A stretch of 64,000 bases of DNA, taken from Zygnema cylindricum. Lineage: Eukaryota > Streptophyta > Zygnematophyceae > Zygnematales > Zygnemataceae. A program made the position numbers and the translations under genes. This document shows, piece after piece, positions 24,003 through 35,058 of this stretch (positions are counted from its first letter, which is position 1; every line of letters starts with the position of its first letter). The stretch covers positions 177,235 to 241,234 of the forward strand of contig JBBHKE010000999.1 in the NCBI GenBank assembly GCA_037447655.1. The letters run 5' to 3'. The notes below the pieces were generated by a model. The model made no database searches. It had not been told where the DNA came from and saw only the letters and a program-made list of their open reading frames with translations.

Positions 24003-25049
24003 TGTAGAACCTATGGTTTTATTAGTATTTTCTAGGTCTGAAAAGAAATATAGAAGTCGAGGCAGTCTATCTCTAACTTCTCTCTCCAACTCTCAAACTT
24101 GTCGCAGTCACTGAGAAATTGGAGAGGAAGCTAGAGCCATGGCTACCTTGGCTATCCTGAGGTTTACGGGAATTTTATATTAGGGTTTATTTATTTAATT
24201 AAAAGTTATGTGCCGACGGTAGGATTTGATCCTTGTACCTTCTGGACGACAGATAGGATATAGCCGGTAGCCTTAGCCGTTAAGTCTAGCGGTAGTGTTA
24301 CGTAGCATATAGTTTGATATTTATTTAAATATGTATACGTGCGATAAACCATTTAACTGAAATGAATTACGGGATACATAGATCCAGTAATATATAATGT
24401 ACGACTTACGGTACGGACAAAAATCAGTACCGCGCATTTGTTTCGTAAATGAAACAAATACCGCGCATGTATTTTTACGGCTACGATTAAAGCCGAATTT
24501 AATCGGACGGCCGGGATTAGCGCCGAGATCGCGGAGGAAGATTACAGCGGTTTGTGGCCATCGCCACATCGGATGACGCGTGGCGAAATTCCGTTGGATT
24601 GTGGAATCTCCGGAGATTATGGCACCGAATCCGGATTTGACATGTGTCGACATTTTGGCCATGTCGTACAATGTCCGTACATAAAGTACACCGGCAGCTG
24701 TACTTTTGCGTACGGAACTCAATTCTGATTGGTTGCGTACATCAGTAGATAGAGTCTGTGAGAGAGATAGAACTTAGAAAAATTAGAAGATAGGACCCCC
24801 TCTCCTAGAGAGCTTCTGTACAAAAGGTCAATTTTGACCCTCCATAACTTACTGCTCAGGGGAGCAAATTCAGAGATTCTTTTTGCTATCGACTCAAGGG
24901 AGTCTTGCCTTCACAGGGGTGAAGTTGGTCAGAGTTTTTGTCTGCCAGGGTGGCAGTTATTTTTGCTTAAACACAAAGGGGTCAGGATTATCCTAGAGGC
25001 TTTTTGGAAGCTGTCCACTCTGAGGACTTATGGAGGTCTCAGAGTTTCA
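24003..25049 (+). repeat. 3' LTR of element B
   Basis: 1047 bases from TGTAGAACC to GAGTTTCA, very similar to the 5' LTR. The antisense tRNA-like module is at 24212-24298. Element C resumes on the opposite strand immediately afterwards. Confidence 0.92.
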
Positions 25050-26374
25050 GTGCACATCTGAGAAAGTGAGAATAGAAGTCTTACCCCCCACTAAAACTTT
25101 CAGGTCAACAGATCCCACTAGATCTGTAGTAACAACTCTCCCATCCCCATACTTTATTTCTACAGTACGGATTTTCCTAAGCTTAGTGAAGAGGTCCTTG
25201 TCACGACACATATGCATGGATGCCTCTGAGTCAATGATCCATCCTTCCTGTGGAGCTTCCCGAATTGCTCCAAGGGCACACTTTTGTCTCCAAGGGATCT
25301 CCTTCTCCTCCAACCTCTCGTGAAGAAGAAGCTCCCCATCCTCTTCAAAGGACTCTTCCTCGGTGTTTCTGTCACCTTTGTGACCAAAAGTGCCTTTTTC
25401 TTCCCTCCGGAAGAACCCCCTCCTTAGTTCTCTTTGAGCCTCAGCTCCGCCAGCTTGGCACAATCAACAATAAAGTGCCCTAGCTTTTTACAAAAATGAT
25501 ATAGGCCCTTTGGGGGCCTCAGTCCTCCAGGTTAGACTCTTTCTCCTTTGTATGGTTTTTTCGGTTCCAGTCTCCACCTGTCCCCTCTAGCGGCTAGAGC
25601 TTGAACGCTCTTTCCACCTCCCCTGATCTCCATGGTATTTTCCTGCACAAGTATCACCTTGGCCACTGTATTCCACTTCCATGAACTATCAGTCATTTCT
25701 TGTACTCGGTACACTAAGTTCTCATACTCGTCTGTAACTTTATGATGAGAGTGTTTACTTTCATTTTCATTGTGCCTGTCTAACCAGCACTTTCCATCTC
25801 CATATACAAACAAGAAAGATCATTGCAATAAACTAAAATCTTTCCTCCTTTGTACGTGTAACTCACAAGCTTTTGCTCAGCCAACTGGAGCTCCTGAATG
25901 GTACCAGCTCGATAGATCTCCACCAAACTTTCCCACAACTCCTCGGCCTTGTAAATATTAAGGTTTCGAGGTGGCCAAGGCTTGAGTGAGATGCCTTAGA
26001 ATGAAGTTTTTGGCAGCCATGTTTATGTCTTCCCACATTTGAACATCGTTCTCCATTGTCTTCACGATCGGCGCTCCTAGTGCCATGGCAATAGGGGTGA
26101 GGGGTGTCTCCTTCCCTTTCCATTTTTCGGACACACTGCTGTCCCCATCATCTGCCTCCTCCACGAAAGCAGTCCCTGCAGCAGAAAACCTTACTCCTCC
26201 AAATCTTGACGAAGTTCTCGAAGGTGGACGTTTCACTTGTCCACTGACGATACCCCAGTATCGTTTTTCACACAAGGCTCCTGTCATCATGGCTTCCTAA
26301 TAGATGAACCCAAATCCATTGAAAGTGGGCACCCTAGAGGGTGGGCCCATAACCTGCAATTATGTGTCCTCCAT
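25050..26374 (-). pseudogene. gag and protease start of element C, broken
   Basis: The minus-strand frame opens at an ATG in the LTR (26374) or in the primer-binding site (26350). It reads a gag with VMGPPSRVP near the start, the capsid motif MAAKNFILRHLTQAL, a Gln/Arg-rich region, a zinc knuckle near 25500 and the protease WIIDSEASMHMC near 25235. The protease Gly of DSGAS is Glu, which should impair catalysis. Several shifts and stops are present. It is joined to the rest of pol across the inserted element B. Confidence 0.87.
26340..26354 (-). other. primer-binding site of element C
   Basis: The plus strand reads GGTGGGCCCATAACC, exactly the anticodon-arm sequence of initiator tRNA-Met; the element's minus strand is its complement. 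It abuts the LTR end at 26355. Confidence 0.87.
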
Positions 26375-27049
26375 TGGACTACAGAATACAGGAAGCCTCT
26401 AGATAGTTATTAACTAGCCCACTTTAACCCACAGCCACTGCTGGCCAGGCAATCAAGCTGACAATCTGAATGCACCCTTGTGCAGCCTAGACTCCCTTGA
26501 GTCCGTAGGAAAAAGAATCTTTGAAAACGCCCAACCAAGTGATAAGTTATGAGGCAGTAAAAATGCCAATTTGTACAAACTCTCAAAGGGAGAGGTGACG
26601 GCCTACAAAAATTTTGTAAGTCCTGATTTGCACTAATAACTTCTATCTACTGAGGTACGGACCAATCAGATTACTGTACCGTACCAAAAAATACTACTGC
26701 CGGTGTACCTTTTGTACGGCCTATGTACGACAGGACTATTAAGCGGACGCGTGTCCCCTTATCACTCGTCCATACATTCCTCGGAATTCCTATGACCGAA
26801 TGTCATCTCTCCACGTGGCTCCAGGTCATGCCACGTCACAAAACGCCAAAGTGACTACTCCGGGATTTTGGCGATGATGTGCGCCGTTGGATTTGCAGGG
26901 AAACGCAATCTTTGCCGTAATAAATACTTGAGCGATATTTGTTTCGTTGTCGAAACAAAATGCGTGGTATCCGTTTTGAATTGGTACGTTCATAAAACTG
27001 TATCCATGTACGCCTTACACAGTTTTAGTTAAATGGATTTGCTCCTTCC

Positions 27050-27080
<31 letters not shown>

Positions 27081-27090
27081 CTATCACATC
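26355..27090 (-). repeat. 5' LTR of element C, truncated
   Basis: It matches 14353-15077 and then stops at CTATCACATCCTATA. The remaining 300 or so bases, which hold the tRNA-like module and LTR start, are missing. A (TA)n run at 27053-27080 lies beside the break and may have promoted the loss. Confidence 0.8.
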
Positions 27091-27490
27091 CTATATTTAT
27101 CTTTAAATCCTAAATTTATCCTTAAATCAAGAGTCCCCACAAAATTCCTTATAAAATCTACATCCTCCGAACTCATATTTTTATCTATGATAATTACCCC
27201 ATTTTTTGAACTTTCCTCACTCTCTCCCACGAAATTCTTTCCACTATCACTTTCTATTTTTATTCCCAAAATATATTTCTCCTCCCTTAAACTTTTAATC
27301 AACTATTCCTCTTCTCCCCTATCCTTTAGAGCCCCCTTTAGATTAACTTCTCCCCTTTCCTCGTAATCCGTTGAAATCTCTCTATCCGACCAGTTTTCTG
27401 TTACCAAAATTGCTATGAAACTATCTTCAATAATTTGAACTCCCTCAAGGTTCTCCTCTCTCTTTAATTCCCTTATACCTCCAAAAGCCC
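27091..27490 (-). pseudogene. shortened pol fragment, probably of element F
   Basis: The minus strand reads EEKYILGIKIESDSGKNF, then VGESEESSKNGVIIIDKNMS, then FVGTLDLRINLGFKDK. These match three separate stretches of RT/RNase H linker in elements B and D (KYILGIQVERDR; SEGSEEEGVIVLHEELSPDK; LVGTRDLWLHLGGENTD). The conserved blocks between them are missing, yet an open frame of 72 codons (27084-27302) is kept. A Glu-rich stretch upstream resembles the integrase-RT linker. It most likely belongs to F, between D and C. Confidence 0.55.
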
Positions 27491-27492
27491 AC

Positions 27493-27672
27493 TAAGATTA
27501 AGCTTCGTAAGAGAAAAAGTTGAAAATAAAATTTTAAATCTTGTGTATAGACCTGATGAAGAAATGGTGGCTGACATGATGACCAAACCTGTGCCCTCTC
27601 CTAAATTAAAATATTGTCGGGAGAAATGCGGATTGAAAGAAAAATTAAAATTAGACTAGAAAATAAGGGGAG
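27493..27672 (+). pseudogene. extra pol end and polypurine tract before LTR of D
   Basis: 180 bases that copy 32863-33039 of element D (end of RNase H: RLSFVREKVENKI, MVADMMTKPVPSPKLKYC, then AAAATAAGGGGAG) and run straight into the LTR at 27673. An internal 3' end ahead of what serves as the 5' LTR means the arrangement was once LTR-internal-LTR-internal-LTR in tandem, later trimmed. Confidence 0.85.
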
Positions 27673-28700
27673 TGTTGAAATTCATAGATTTCTATAGTAT
27701 TTTCTAGGTTTAATATGTTAGGAAAAGAAAAGCACAGACAACCTGCCTCCACCTCCTCTCTCTAGCCCCCATACTTGTTGTAGTCACTGAAGGATAGAGA
27801 GGGTGGTTGACCCATGGCTGCCTTAGTTCAACAGGCAGTTATTTTTAGTAGGTTACTAAAAATATACCTTACGGACCCGGGATTTGATCTTGGTACCTGC
27901 GGCTCGTCAAATTGGCTGATAGCGGTCAGCTTTATCCTATTAGACTAGGACCAATGCTAAATGATATAGTATGTGATAGATATATATATATTTAGAGAGG
28001 AACAAATCCATTTAACTAAAACTGTATACGGCATGCATAGATACAATTTTATGAAAGGACGAAGTACGATTCTATTTCAAAACGGATACCACGCATTTTG
28101 TTTCGACACTGAAACAAATGTTGCGCTAGTATTTATAACGGCTAAGATTGCGTCTCGCTGTAAAACCAACGACGCACATCATCGCCGAAATCCCGGTGTG
28201 GTCACCTTGGCGTTTTGTGACGTGGCATGACCTAGAGCCACGTAGAGAGATGACATGCGGTCGTGGGAATTCTAAGGAATGTACGGACGAGTGAAAAGCA
28301 AACACGCGTCCGCTTAATAACCTTGTCCTACATAGGCCGTTTAAAAGGTACACCGGCCCTAGTACTTTTTGGTACAGTCTAGTAATCTGATTCGTCTGTA
28401 CTTCAGTAGATAGAAGTTATTAGAGGGAATCAGGACTTAGAAAATTTTGGTAGGTAGTCACCTCTCCCTTTGAGAGTTTGTACAAATTGGCATTTTTACT
28501 ACCTTATAACTTATCGGCTGGTTGGCCGTTTTCCGTGATTCTTTTGCTACAGACTCATGGGAGTCTAGGCTGCATAAGGATGCAGTCAAACCGTCATTTT
28601 GCCTTCTTGGACAGCAGTGGTTGTGGCTTGAAGTGGGTTAGTTAAATACTATCTAGACGCTTCCTGTATTTTGTGGTCCAATGGAGGACACAAAATTGCA
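27673..28700 (+). repeat. 5' (shared) LTR of element D
   Basis: 1028 bases, TGTTGAAATTC to AAAATTGCA. It acts as the 3' LTR of the truncated upstream unit and the 5' LTR of D. The antisense tRNA-like module is at 27868-27955. A gag ATG is at 28681, inside the LTR. Confidence 0.9.
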
Positions 28701-29657
28701 GGTCATGGGCCCACCCTCTAGGGTGCCCACCTTCAATGTAGCTGGGTTCATCTATTAGGAAGCCATGATGATGGGAGTTTTGTGCGAAAAACGATACTGA
28801 CGTATCATCAGCGGACAAGTGAAACATCCACCATCGAGAACTCCACCAGGATTTGGAGAAGTAAGGTTTCTTGCAACAACGACTGTCTCAGCGAAGGAGG
28901 CAGATGATGGGAACAGCAGTGTGTCCAAAAAAGGGAAAGGAAAGGAGACATCCCTCACTCCTATTGCCACACTCCCGAGATCGGCGACCGTGAAGACCGC
29001 GGAGAACGATACTCAAATGTGGGAGGATGTAAACATTGCTACGAGAACATCATTCTGAGGCACCTCACTCAAGCTTTGGCCACTCCTCATCTTCACATTT
29101 ACAAGGCCGAGGAGTTGTGGGTGAGTTTGGTGGAGATTTATAGAGCTAGAACTATTCAGGAGCTCTAGTTGGGTGAGCAAAAGCTACTATGTTACACTTA
29201 CAAATGAGGAAAGATGTTAGATTATTGTAATGATCTTTCTTGTTTCTATATGGAGATGGAAAGTGCCGGATGGACAAGTACAATGAAAGTGAAAGTTAAC
29301 ACCATTATCATGAAGTAACCAGATGAGTACGAGAACATAGTGTACCAAGTACAGGAAATGGTTGATAGTTCATGGAAATGGAACACAGTAGTCAAGATGA
29401 TACTTGTGCAAGAAAACACAGTGGAGATTAGGAGAGAAGGAAAGAGCATTCAAGCTCTAGCAGCAAGAGGGGACCGATGGGGGAAGGACCCAAAGAAACC
29501 GTACAAAGGGTAAAGAGATCATTCTGGAGGACTGAGGCCCCCAAAGGGTCTTTGTCATTTTTGCAAAAAGTTGTGACACTTCATCGCAGATTGTGTCAAG
29601 CTGTCGAAGCTGAGACTCTAAGAGAACCGTGGAAGGGGTTCTTCCGGAGGGAAGAAA
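28681..29657 (+). pseudogene. gag of element D, broken
   Basis: The frame from ATG 28681 gives METxxLQVMGPPSRVP-type codons, then a stop at the position of Trp in the FIYW motif, then an open stretch 28819-29058 with the capsid linker. Frameshifts follow. A zinc knuckle C-x2-C-x4-H-x4-C is traceable at 29545-29595 with TGA where B has Pro-Gly. From there gag runs into pol in a single frame, which shows the ancestral gag-pol was one polyprotein. Confidence 0.8.
28701..28715 (+). other. primer-binding site of element D
   Basis: GGTCATGGGCCCACC, one mismatch from the sites in B, C and F. The embedded ATG (28705-28707) is in frame with gag. Confidence 0.82.
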
Positions 29658-32600
29658 ATGGCATTTGTGGTTACAAAAGTGACAAGAGAAACCAAGGATG
29701 AGTCTTCTGAGGAGGATGGGGAGCTTCTTCTTCAAGAGAATCTGGAGGAGAAGGAGATCCCTCGGAGACAGAAGTGTGCCCTTGAAGCAATTCGGGAGGC
29801 TCCACATGAAGAATGGATCATTGACTCACATGCATCCATGCATATGTGTCGTGATAAGGAATTGTTCACTAAGCTAAGAAAGATCCCTACGTAGAGATAG
29901 AGTATAGGGATGGGAGAGTGGTAACTACAGATCTAGTGGGATCAGTAGATCTGAAAATCTTAGTGGAGGGTAAGACTTCTATACTTACATTCTCAAATAT
30001 ACTCTACATTCCTCAACTGAGTAAAAATCTTGTCTCTACGTCTGTGTTAGATGACAAAGAGTTTAATACCTTCACTAGAAAGGGAGTCTTTACAGCTAAT
30101 TATCGGGATGAAGTTTACTTCACGGCAGATAAGGGTAGCCAAGGAATGTTTAGGCTTAACCTGAGTAATGAAAAGAAGAATGCTTACTATGTTGGTGTTC
30201 CTAAGTTGATGATTTGGCATAAGCGGTTGGGGCATGTACATTTTGATAGGTTCGGGGAATGAAAAAGCTTTGGGTAGTAGAAGGCATTCAATTTGGGGAT
30301 AATGAAATGATCGATGATTGTAGTGGTTCTGCTCAAGGTAAGGCTTATAGACTTCCCTTTCCCAAAGGCACCACATATAGAGGTGAGAAATTATTAGATT
30401 TGGTCCACAGAGATATTAGGGGACTTGCAAAAATACCTTTGGTTGGAGGAAAAAGGTTTATGATGACAATAACCGATGACTGGTCTAGATACTCTAGAGT
30501 ATACTTTCTAAAAACAAAGTCAGAAGCATCAACTTACTTCAAAGAATATAAAGCATAGAGTGAGAAGTTGCATGAAACCCCCATTAAGAGGATACGGAGT
30601 GATAATGGGGGGGAATATACCCCTAACCAGTTTGAGGAATATCTGAGAGATAAGGGAGTACAGCACCAAAAACCTGTACCATATAACCCGGAACAAAATA
30701 GGGTAGCAGAGAGGTTAAATTGAACACTAAGAGAGTGCATGCAGTATGTTGGTCGACAAAAAAATAGGAAAGAGATTTTGGGCAGAGGCAATGAACTGTG
30801 CCAACTACATTAAGAATAGAGTCCTTACCTCAGCTGTAAAAGGAGTGAGACCTTATGAGAGATGGGTTGGAAGGAAACCAGATATTTCACACCTTAAAGT
30901 GTCCGGTAACCAAGTTTACAGTCTTGACACGGATAGGAAAAACTGAAAACTAGATGCTAAGGGAAAAAGTGGATACTTTGTGGGATATGATGAGGATGTT
31001 AAGGGGTATAGAGTCTATGACTTAGCAAAAAACGATATCATCCTGGTCAAACACCTAGTTGTCATGGATGAATGAAAGTCATTTGATCCCTTCAAATATA
31101 CAAAGAAGATAAAAATCAGATTCGAGTGCGAAAGTGAGGAAAACTCGGTCGTTCCTGAAAAGGGACATGAGTGAAAGCGTGATTGCAGATTTAGAGGAGA
31201 TCCGAGATACATAAAACTCACCAAAAACCTCACATACTCCTATGGACCTCGAGGAGATAAAAGAAGCGAGACCAGAAATAGCTTCCATGGATAGGGTAGC
31301 CGATGATACAGTGAGAAGAAACCCAAGACTTCCATCCATTCCAGCTTAGGAGTTTGAGGGAGGAAGGAGGAGCAGCAACAGGATACAAGAAAAACAGGTC
31401 GCTCATAAGGTAACTAAGTTATCTCATCCAGATGAGACTCAGTCTAACTCAGAGGCAATGAACAGTCCAGAGAAAGAAAGATAGATTAGAGCCATAAATG
31501 ATGACATGGCTTCAATCATGGAAGCAAAATCTTGGGAGCTAGCAGATTGTCCTCCAAAGAGAAAACCTAGTGGGTGTAAATGGGAATTTAAACAGAAACT
31601 AAACCCAGATAATACCATTGAGAGATATAAGGCTCGATTGGTACCAAAAGGGTTCATCCAAAAGGAGGGGATTGACTATGAGGAGACCTTTGCTCCAGTT
31701 GTTCGGTTCCCATCAGTAAGGATTATCCTCACTCTAGCAGCAGCGAAAGACATGGAAATACACCAGATGAACATTAAGAATGCTTTTGTTAATGGTGAGT
31801 TAGAGGAAGAAATTTTCATGAGGCAACCCGAGGGTTTCGTGGAAGAAGGAGAAGAGAGCAACGTCGACAAGCTCATAAAGTCTTTATATAGACTGAAGCA
31901 GACTCCGCGACAGTGGAATAAGAAACTAGATGAGTTTCTCACCGATCTGGGATATATCCGTATCAGCTCTAACCATTCTATCTATTTGTTTGAAGGTGAG
32001 AATGGTGTCATTTTGATTGCAATTTATGTGGATGATTTGCTTGTGTTAAGTAAGTGTTTGGAGAAGATCAATAGGCTAAAGAAAGATCTTAGGGGCAGAT
32101 TTGATATGAAGGATTTAGGGGAGGCAAAATATATTTTGGGGATCCAAAAAGAGAGAGATAGGGGGAAGAAGATTATCAAACTAACTTAGAAAAAATTAAT
32201 GGGAAATATGCTTGAGAACTTCCAGATGGAAAATACTAATAGTTCTACCACTCCCATGGACTTGAAAGAAATAAGTGATGGGAGTGTAGAAGGAGGAGAG
32301 ATGATCTTAGACAATCAGATGAGTCCAGAGGAGAGAGAGTTTATGAAGTCTATCCCTTATAGACAGGTCGTAGCAAGTTTAATCTATTTTATTAACTATA
32401 CCAAGCCGGACATAGCGGCAGCAGTTGGAGTACTCAGTAGGAATCTTAGTGATCCTAGGAAGAGAGACTGGGAGGCAGCCAAGAGAGTCATGAGATATCT
32501 GGTTGGAACCAAAGAATTATGGTTGCATTTGGGAGGGGAGCACAATGATATCACCACTTGGAGTGATGTCAGTAATGGGGGTGCATCTATGAGAAGATGC

Positions 32601-33020
32601 TCTTCTGGATATGTTTTGTATGTGGGGGAAGGTGCTTGTTGTTGGAGCAGTAAGCAACAAAAGGTGGTTGCTCAGTCTACTATGGAGGCTGGGTATATGG
32701 CATCTTGTTCTGTTGTAAAAGAACTAATGTGGGGGAAGTCATTGTTGCAAGAACTTGGATATATTGATAAGGGAGTACATGAAATCTTTTGCGATAATCA
32801 AGCTGCAATCGCAATTGCATCCAATCCAAAACACCATTTCAAAGAAAAACATAGGGACATAAGATTAAGCTTCGTAAGAGAAAATGTTGAAAATAAAATT
32901 TAAAATCTTGTGTATACACTTGATGAAGAAATAGTGGCTGACATGATTACCAAACCTCTGCCCTCTCCTAAATTAAAATATTGTCGGGAAAAATGCGGGT
33001 TGAAAGAAATATTAAAATAA
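29658..33020 (+). pseudogene. pol of element D (PR-IN-RT-RH), broken
   Basis: Protease WIIDSHASMHMC near 29815 (Gly of DSGAS replaced by His). GAG-pre-integrase HKRLGHVHFD near 30220. Integrase Asp (VHRDIRG), Asp (RSDNGGEY near 30597) and Glu (VAERLN) are present, but frames change near 29895, 30250 and 30560. An open stretch 31506-32189 carries RT with YVDDLLVLSK near 32025. After a TAG at 32187-32189 the frame continues 32199-32903 through RNase H (TWSDVSNGG, STMEAGYMA, FCDNQAAI). Not functional. Confidence 0.9.
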
Positions 33021-33039
33021 GACTAGAAAATAAGGGGAG

Positions 33040-34070
33040 TGTTAAAATTAATAGATTTCTAGAGTATTTTCTAGGTGTAAATATGTTAGTGTAAAAGAAA
33101 TGACAAGGACGGGCAGCCTGCCTCCACCTCCTCTCTCTAGCCCCCTTACTTGTTGTAGTCACTGAAGGATAGAGAGGGTGGTTGGTCCATGGCTGCCTTA
33201 GTTCAACAGGCATTTATTTTTAGTAGGTTACTAAAAATATACCTGACGGACCCGGGATTTAATCCTGGTACCTGCGGTTCGTCAAGTTGGCCGATAGTGC
33301 TTTATCCTATTAGACTAGAACCAATGCTAAATGATATAGAATATAATAGATATATATCTATATATTTAGGGAGGAACAAAATCCATTTAACTAAAACTGT
33401 ATACGGCATGCATAGATACAGTTTTGTCAAAGTACGAAGTACGATTCTATTTCAAAATGGATACCAGGCATTTTGTTTCGACGGTGAAACAAATGTCGTT
33501 CTAGTATTTATAACGGCTAAGATTGCGTCTCGGCGTAAATCCAACGGTGCACATCATCGCCGAAATCCCGGAGTGGTCACTTTGGCGTTTTGTGACGTGC
33601 ATGACCTCGAGCCATGTGGAGAGATGACATTCGGTCATGGGAATTTTGAGGAATGTACGGAAGAGTGAAAAGCAGACATGCGTCTGCTTAATAGCCTTGT
33701 CCTACATAGGCAAAAGGTACACCAGCACTAGTACTTTTTGGTACGGTATAGTAACCTGATTGGTCTGTACTTCAATAGATAGAAGTTATTAGAAGGAATC
33801 AAGACTTATAAAATTTTGGCAGGTAGTCACCTCTCTCTTTGAGAGTTTGTACGAATTGGCATTTTTACTGCCTCATAACTTATCGGTTGGTTGGCTATTT
33901 TCAGTGGTTCTTTTTGCTACAAACTTAGGGGAGTCCAAGGTGCATGGGGGTGCTGTCAAACTATCATTTTTTCTTCCTGAACAGCAGTAGTTGTGGCTTG
34001 AAGTGGGTTAGTTAAATACTATCTAGAGGCTTCCTGTATTCTGTGGTCCAATTGAGGACACCAAATTGTA
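33040..34070 (+). repeat. 3' LTR of element D
   Basis: 1031 bases, TGTTAAAATTA to AAATTGTA (CA mutated to TA). The antisense tRNA-like module at 33243-33325 is the clearest in the window: TAGTCTAATAGG matches the A-box pattern and GGATTAAATCC resembles a B-box. Confidence 0.88.
33243..33325 (-). other. tRNA-like A-box/B-box module antisense in LTR
   Basis: Minus strand: TAGTCTAATAGG (A-box-like, TRGYNNANNNGG), a spacer of about 40 bases with TTGACGAACC, then CAGGATTAAATCCCGGG (B-box-like with short pairing stem) and TCCGTCAGG. The A-to-B spacing is close to that of a tRNA gene. An acceptor stem is lacking. It could be a fossil tRNA-derived insertion or an internal Pol III promoter. Confidence 0.6.
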
Positions 34071-35054
34071 AGACACTCCTCCATATAGTGACCCGGCTCC
34101 CTACAAAAGAAGCAAACCCCTTATTTCAAAGCTCCCCTTTTTTTTCCTCTCCCTCTCTTTCCACCAAAATACTGACAAGGTTTACCTTTGTCTTTCTTCC
34201 TCTCATCACGCTTTCACTCGTTACAACCGTTCCTCTCATCACGCTTACGCCAGTCACCACCAGCTGTTACTGCATTCACTATGTTACTTCCCCTACGAAG
34301 CTCCAGAGTGCTTTCCCTCATTAGAATTATCCCCATGGTAATGCTCCAAGTCAATGAGGAGCCATCTATTTCTTCCATATGGTTAATGATGTTTTCGTAC
34401 TCATTTAGGAGTTTCATGATTAGTGTGTTAATCTTTCTCTCCTCAGATTCTACATATCCCGCACTAGCAAGCTCAACATATAACGCAGAATATCATTGCA
34501 AAACTCTATCATGCTACCGCCTTTATAAACATAAGCCCCTATTTCATGTTTTACTTACTCCTGCCTCTGTATAGTCTCACTTTTATAAATCTGTCTTACT
34601 TTTTCCCAAATTTATAAACACTTCGTTAGATTTAAAAGAGTGATAGCAATGGACTTAGACACATTTCTAAGTATGAGATGTTTTGCTATAGTGTTCTTAT
34701 ACTCCCAAATTTTACTGTCAGTTTCGTTAGTTTTAGTTATAACCCCTACAAGTGGGATCGAAGCCGAGAGCCTAGCTCCCCTAATCATAAGTGTTCCTTT
34801 TCCTTCTCCCCTTTTCCCCCTTCCATGGTAATGATTTTCCCTTCACCTTCCGTTGCATCTGAAATCCGGTTGGTTTTCGGGGAAGCCCCAGATGAATCTT
34901 CGTAGTGAGCTCCACCAAAGCCCGATGGCTAACACCTCACTTGTCCCCAAACAATTCCCAATAAGTGCTTTTCTAAAATCAATCCCTCCATCATAAACTC
35001 CCAATAAGTGAAGTTTGTTCCATCAAAAATAGGCACCCTAGATGGTGGGCCCAT
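34071..35054 (-). pseudogene. gag of element F, broken
   Basis: The minus-strand frame begins with the primer-site ATG (35054) and MGPPSRVPIFDGTNFTYWE, like gag of B and C. It then has stops from about 34960. A capsid-like stretch is seen at 34214-34417, followed by a zinc knuckle C-FCREPGHYMEEC at 34085-34125, where element D interrupts it. Confidence 0.8.
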
Positions 35055-35058
35055 AACC
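35044..35058 (-). other. primer-binding site of element F
   Basis: The plus strand reads GGTGGGCCCATAACC, identical to the site in element C and to the initiator tRNA-Met anticodon arm. It abuts the LTR at 35059. Confidence 0.87.

Larger units (their letters stand above)
18604..25049 (+). mobile_element. copia element B, youngest layer of the nest
   Basis: LTRs of 1048 and 1047 bases that look nearly identical. It holds a primer-binding site, gag, pol and an AAAATAAGGGGAG polypurine tract. It lies inside element C on the opposite strand. The flanks are TAAAG and GTGCA, so no clean target duplication remains; a small deletion in the left flank between TG words would explain this. Pol is largely open but has two single-base shifts and a lost integrase Asp. 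It is the best preserved element here but not autonomous. Confidence 0.93.
14353..27090 (-). mobile_element. copia element C, split by element B
   Basis: A minus-strand element of the same LTR family as D. It has its 3' LTR at 14353-15377, pol at 15390-18603, then element B (18604-25049), then the rest of pol and gag at 25050-26374, the primer-binding site at 26340-26354, and a 5' LTR at 26355-27090 that lacks about its first 300 bases. The reading resumes across B: protease coding before it (ending near LTFSDVH) continues as LYIPQLSKNL after it. The left flank is TGATA; the right partner is lost with the truncation. Stops and shifts are frequent. Confidence 0.88.
27673..34070 (+). mobile_element. 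copia element D inside F
   Basis: LTRs at 27673-28700 and 33040-34070, with gag and pol between. Same LTR family as C, opposite strand. Its 3' flank (34071 on) is minus-strand gag of F, beginning at that element's zinc knuckle, which shows that D inserted into F. The upstream flank is a duplicate pol end rather than target DNA. Coding is broken by many shifts and stops. Confidence 0.9.
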
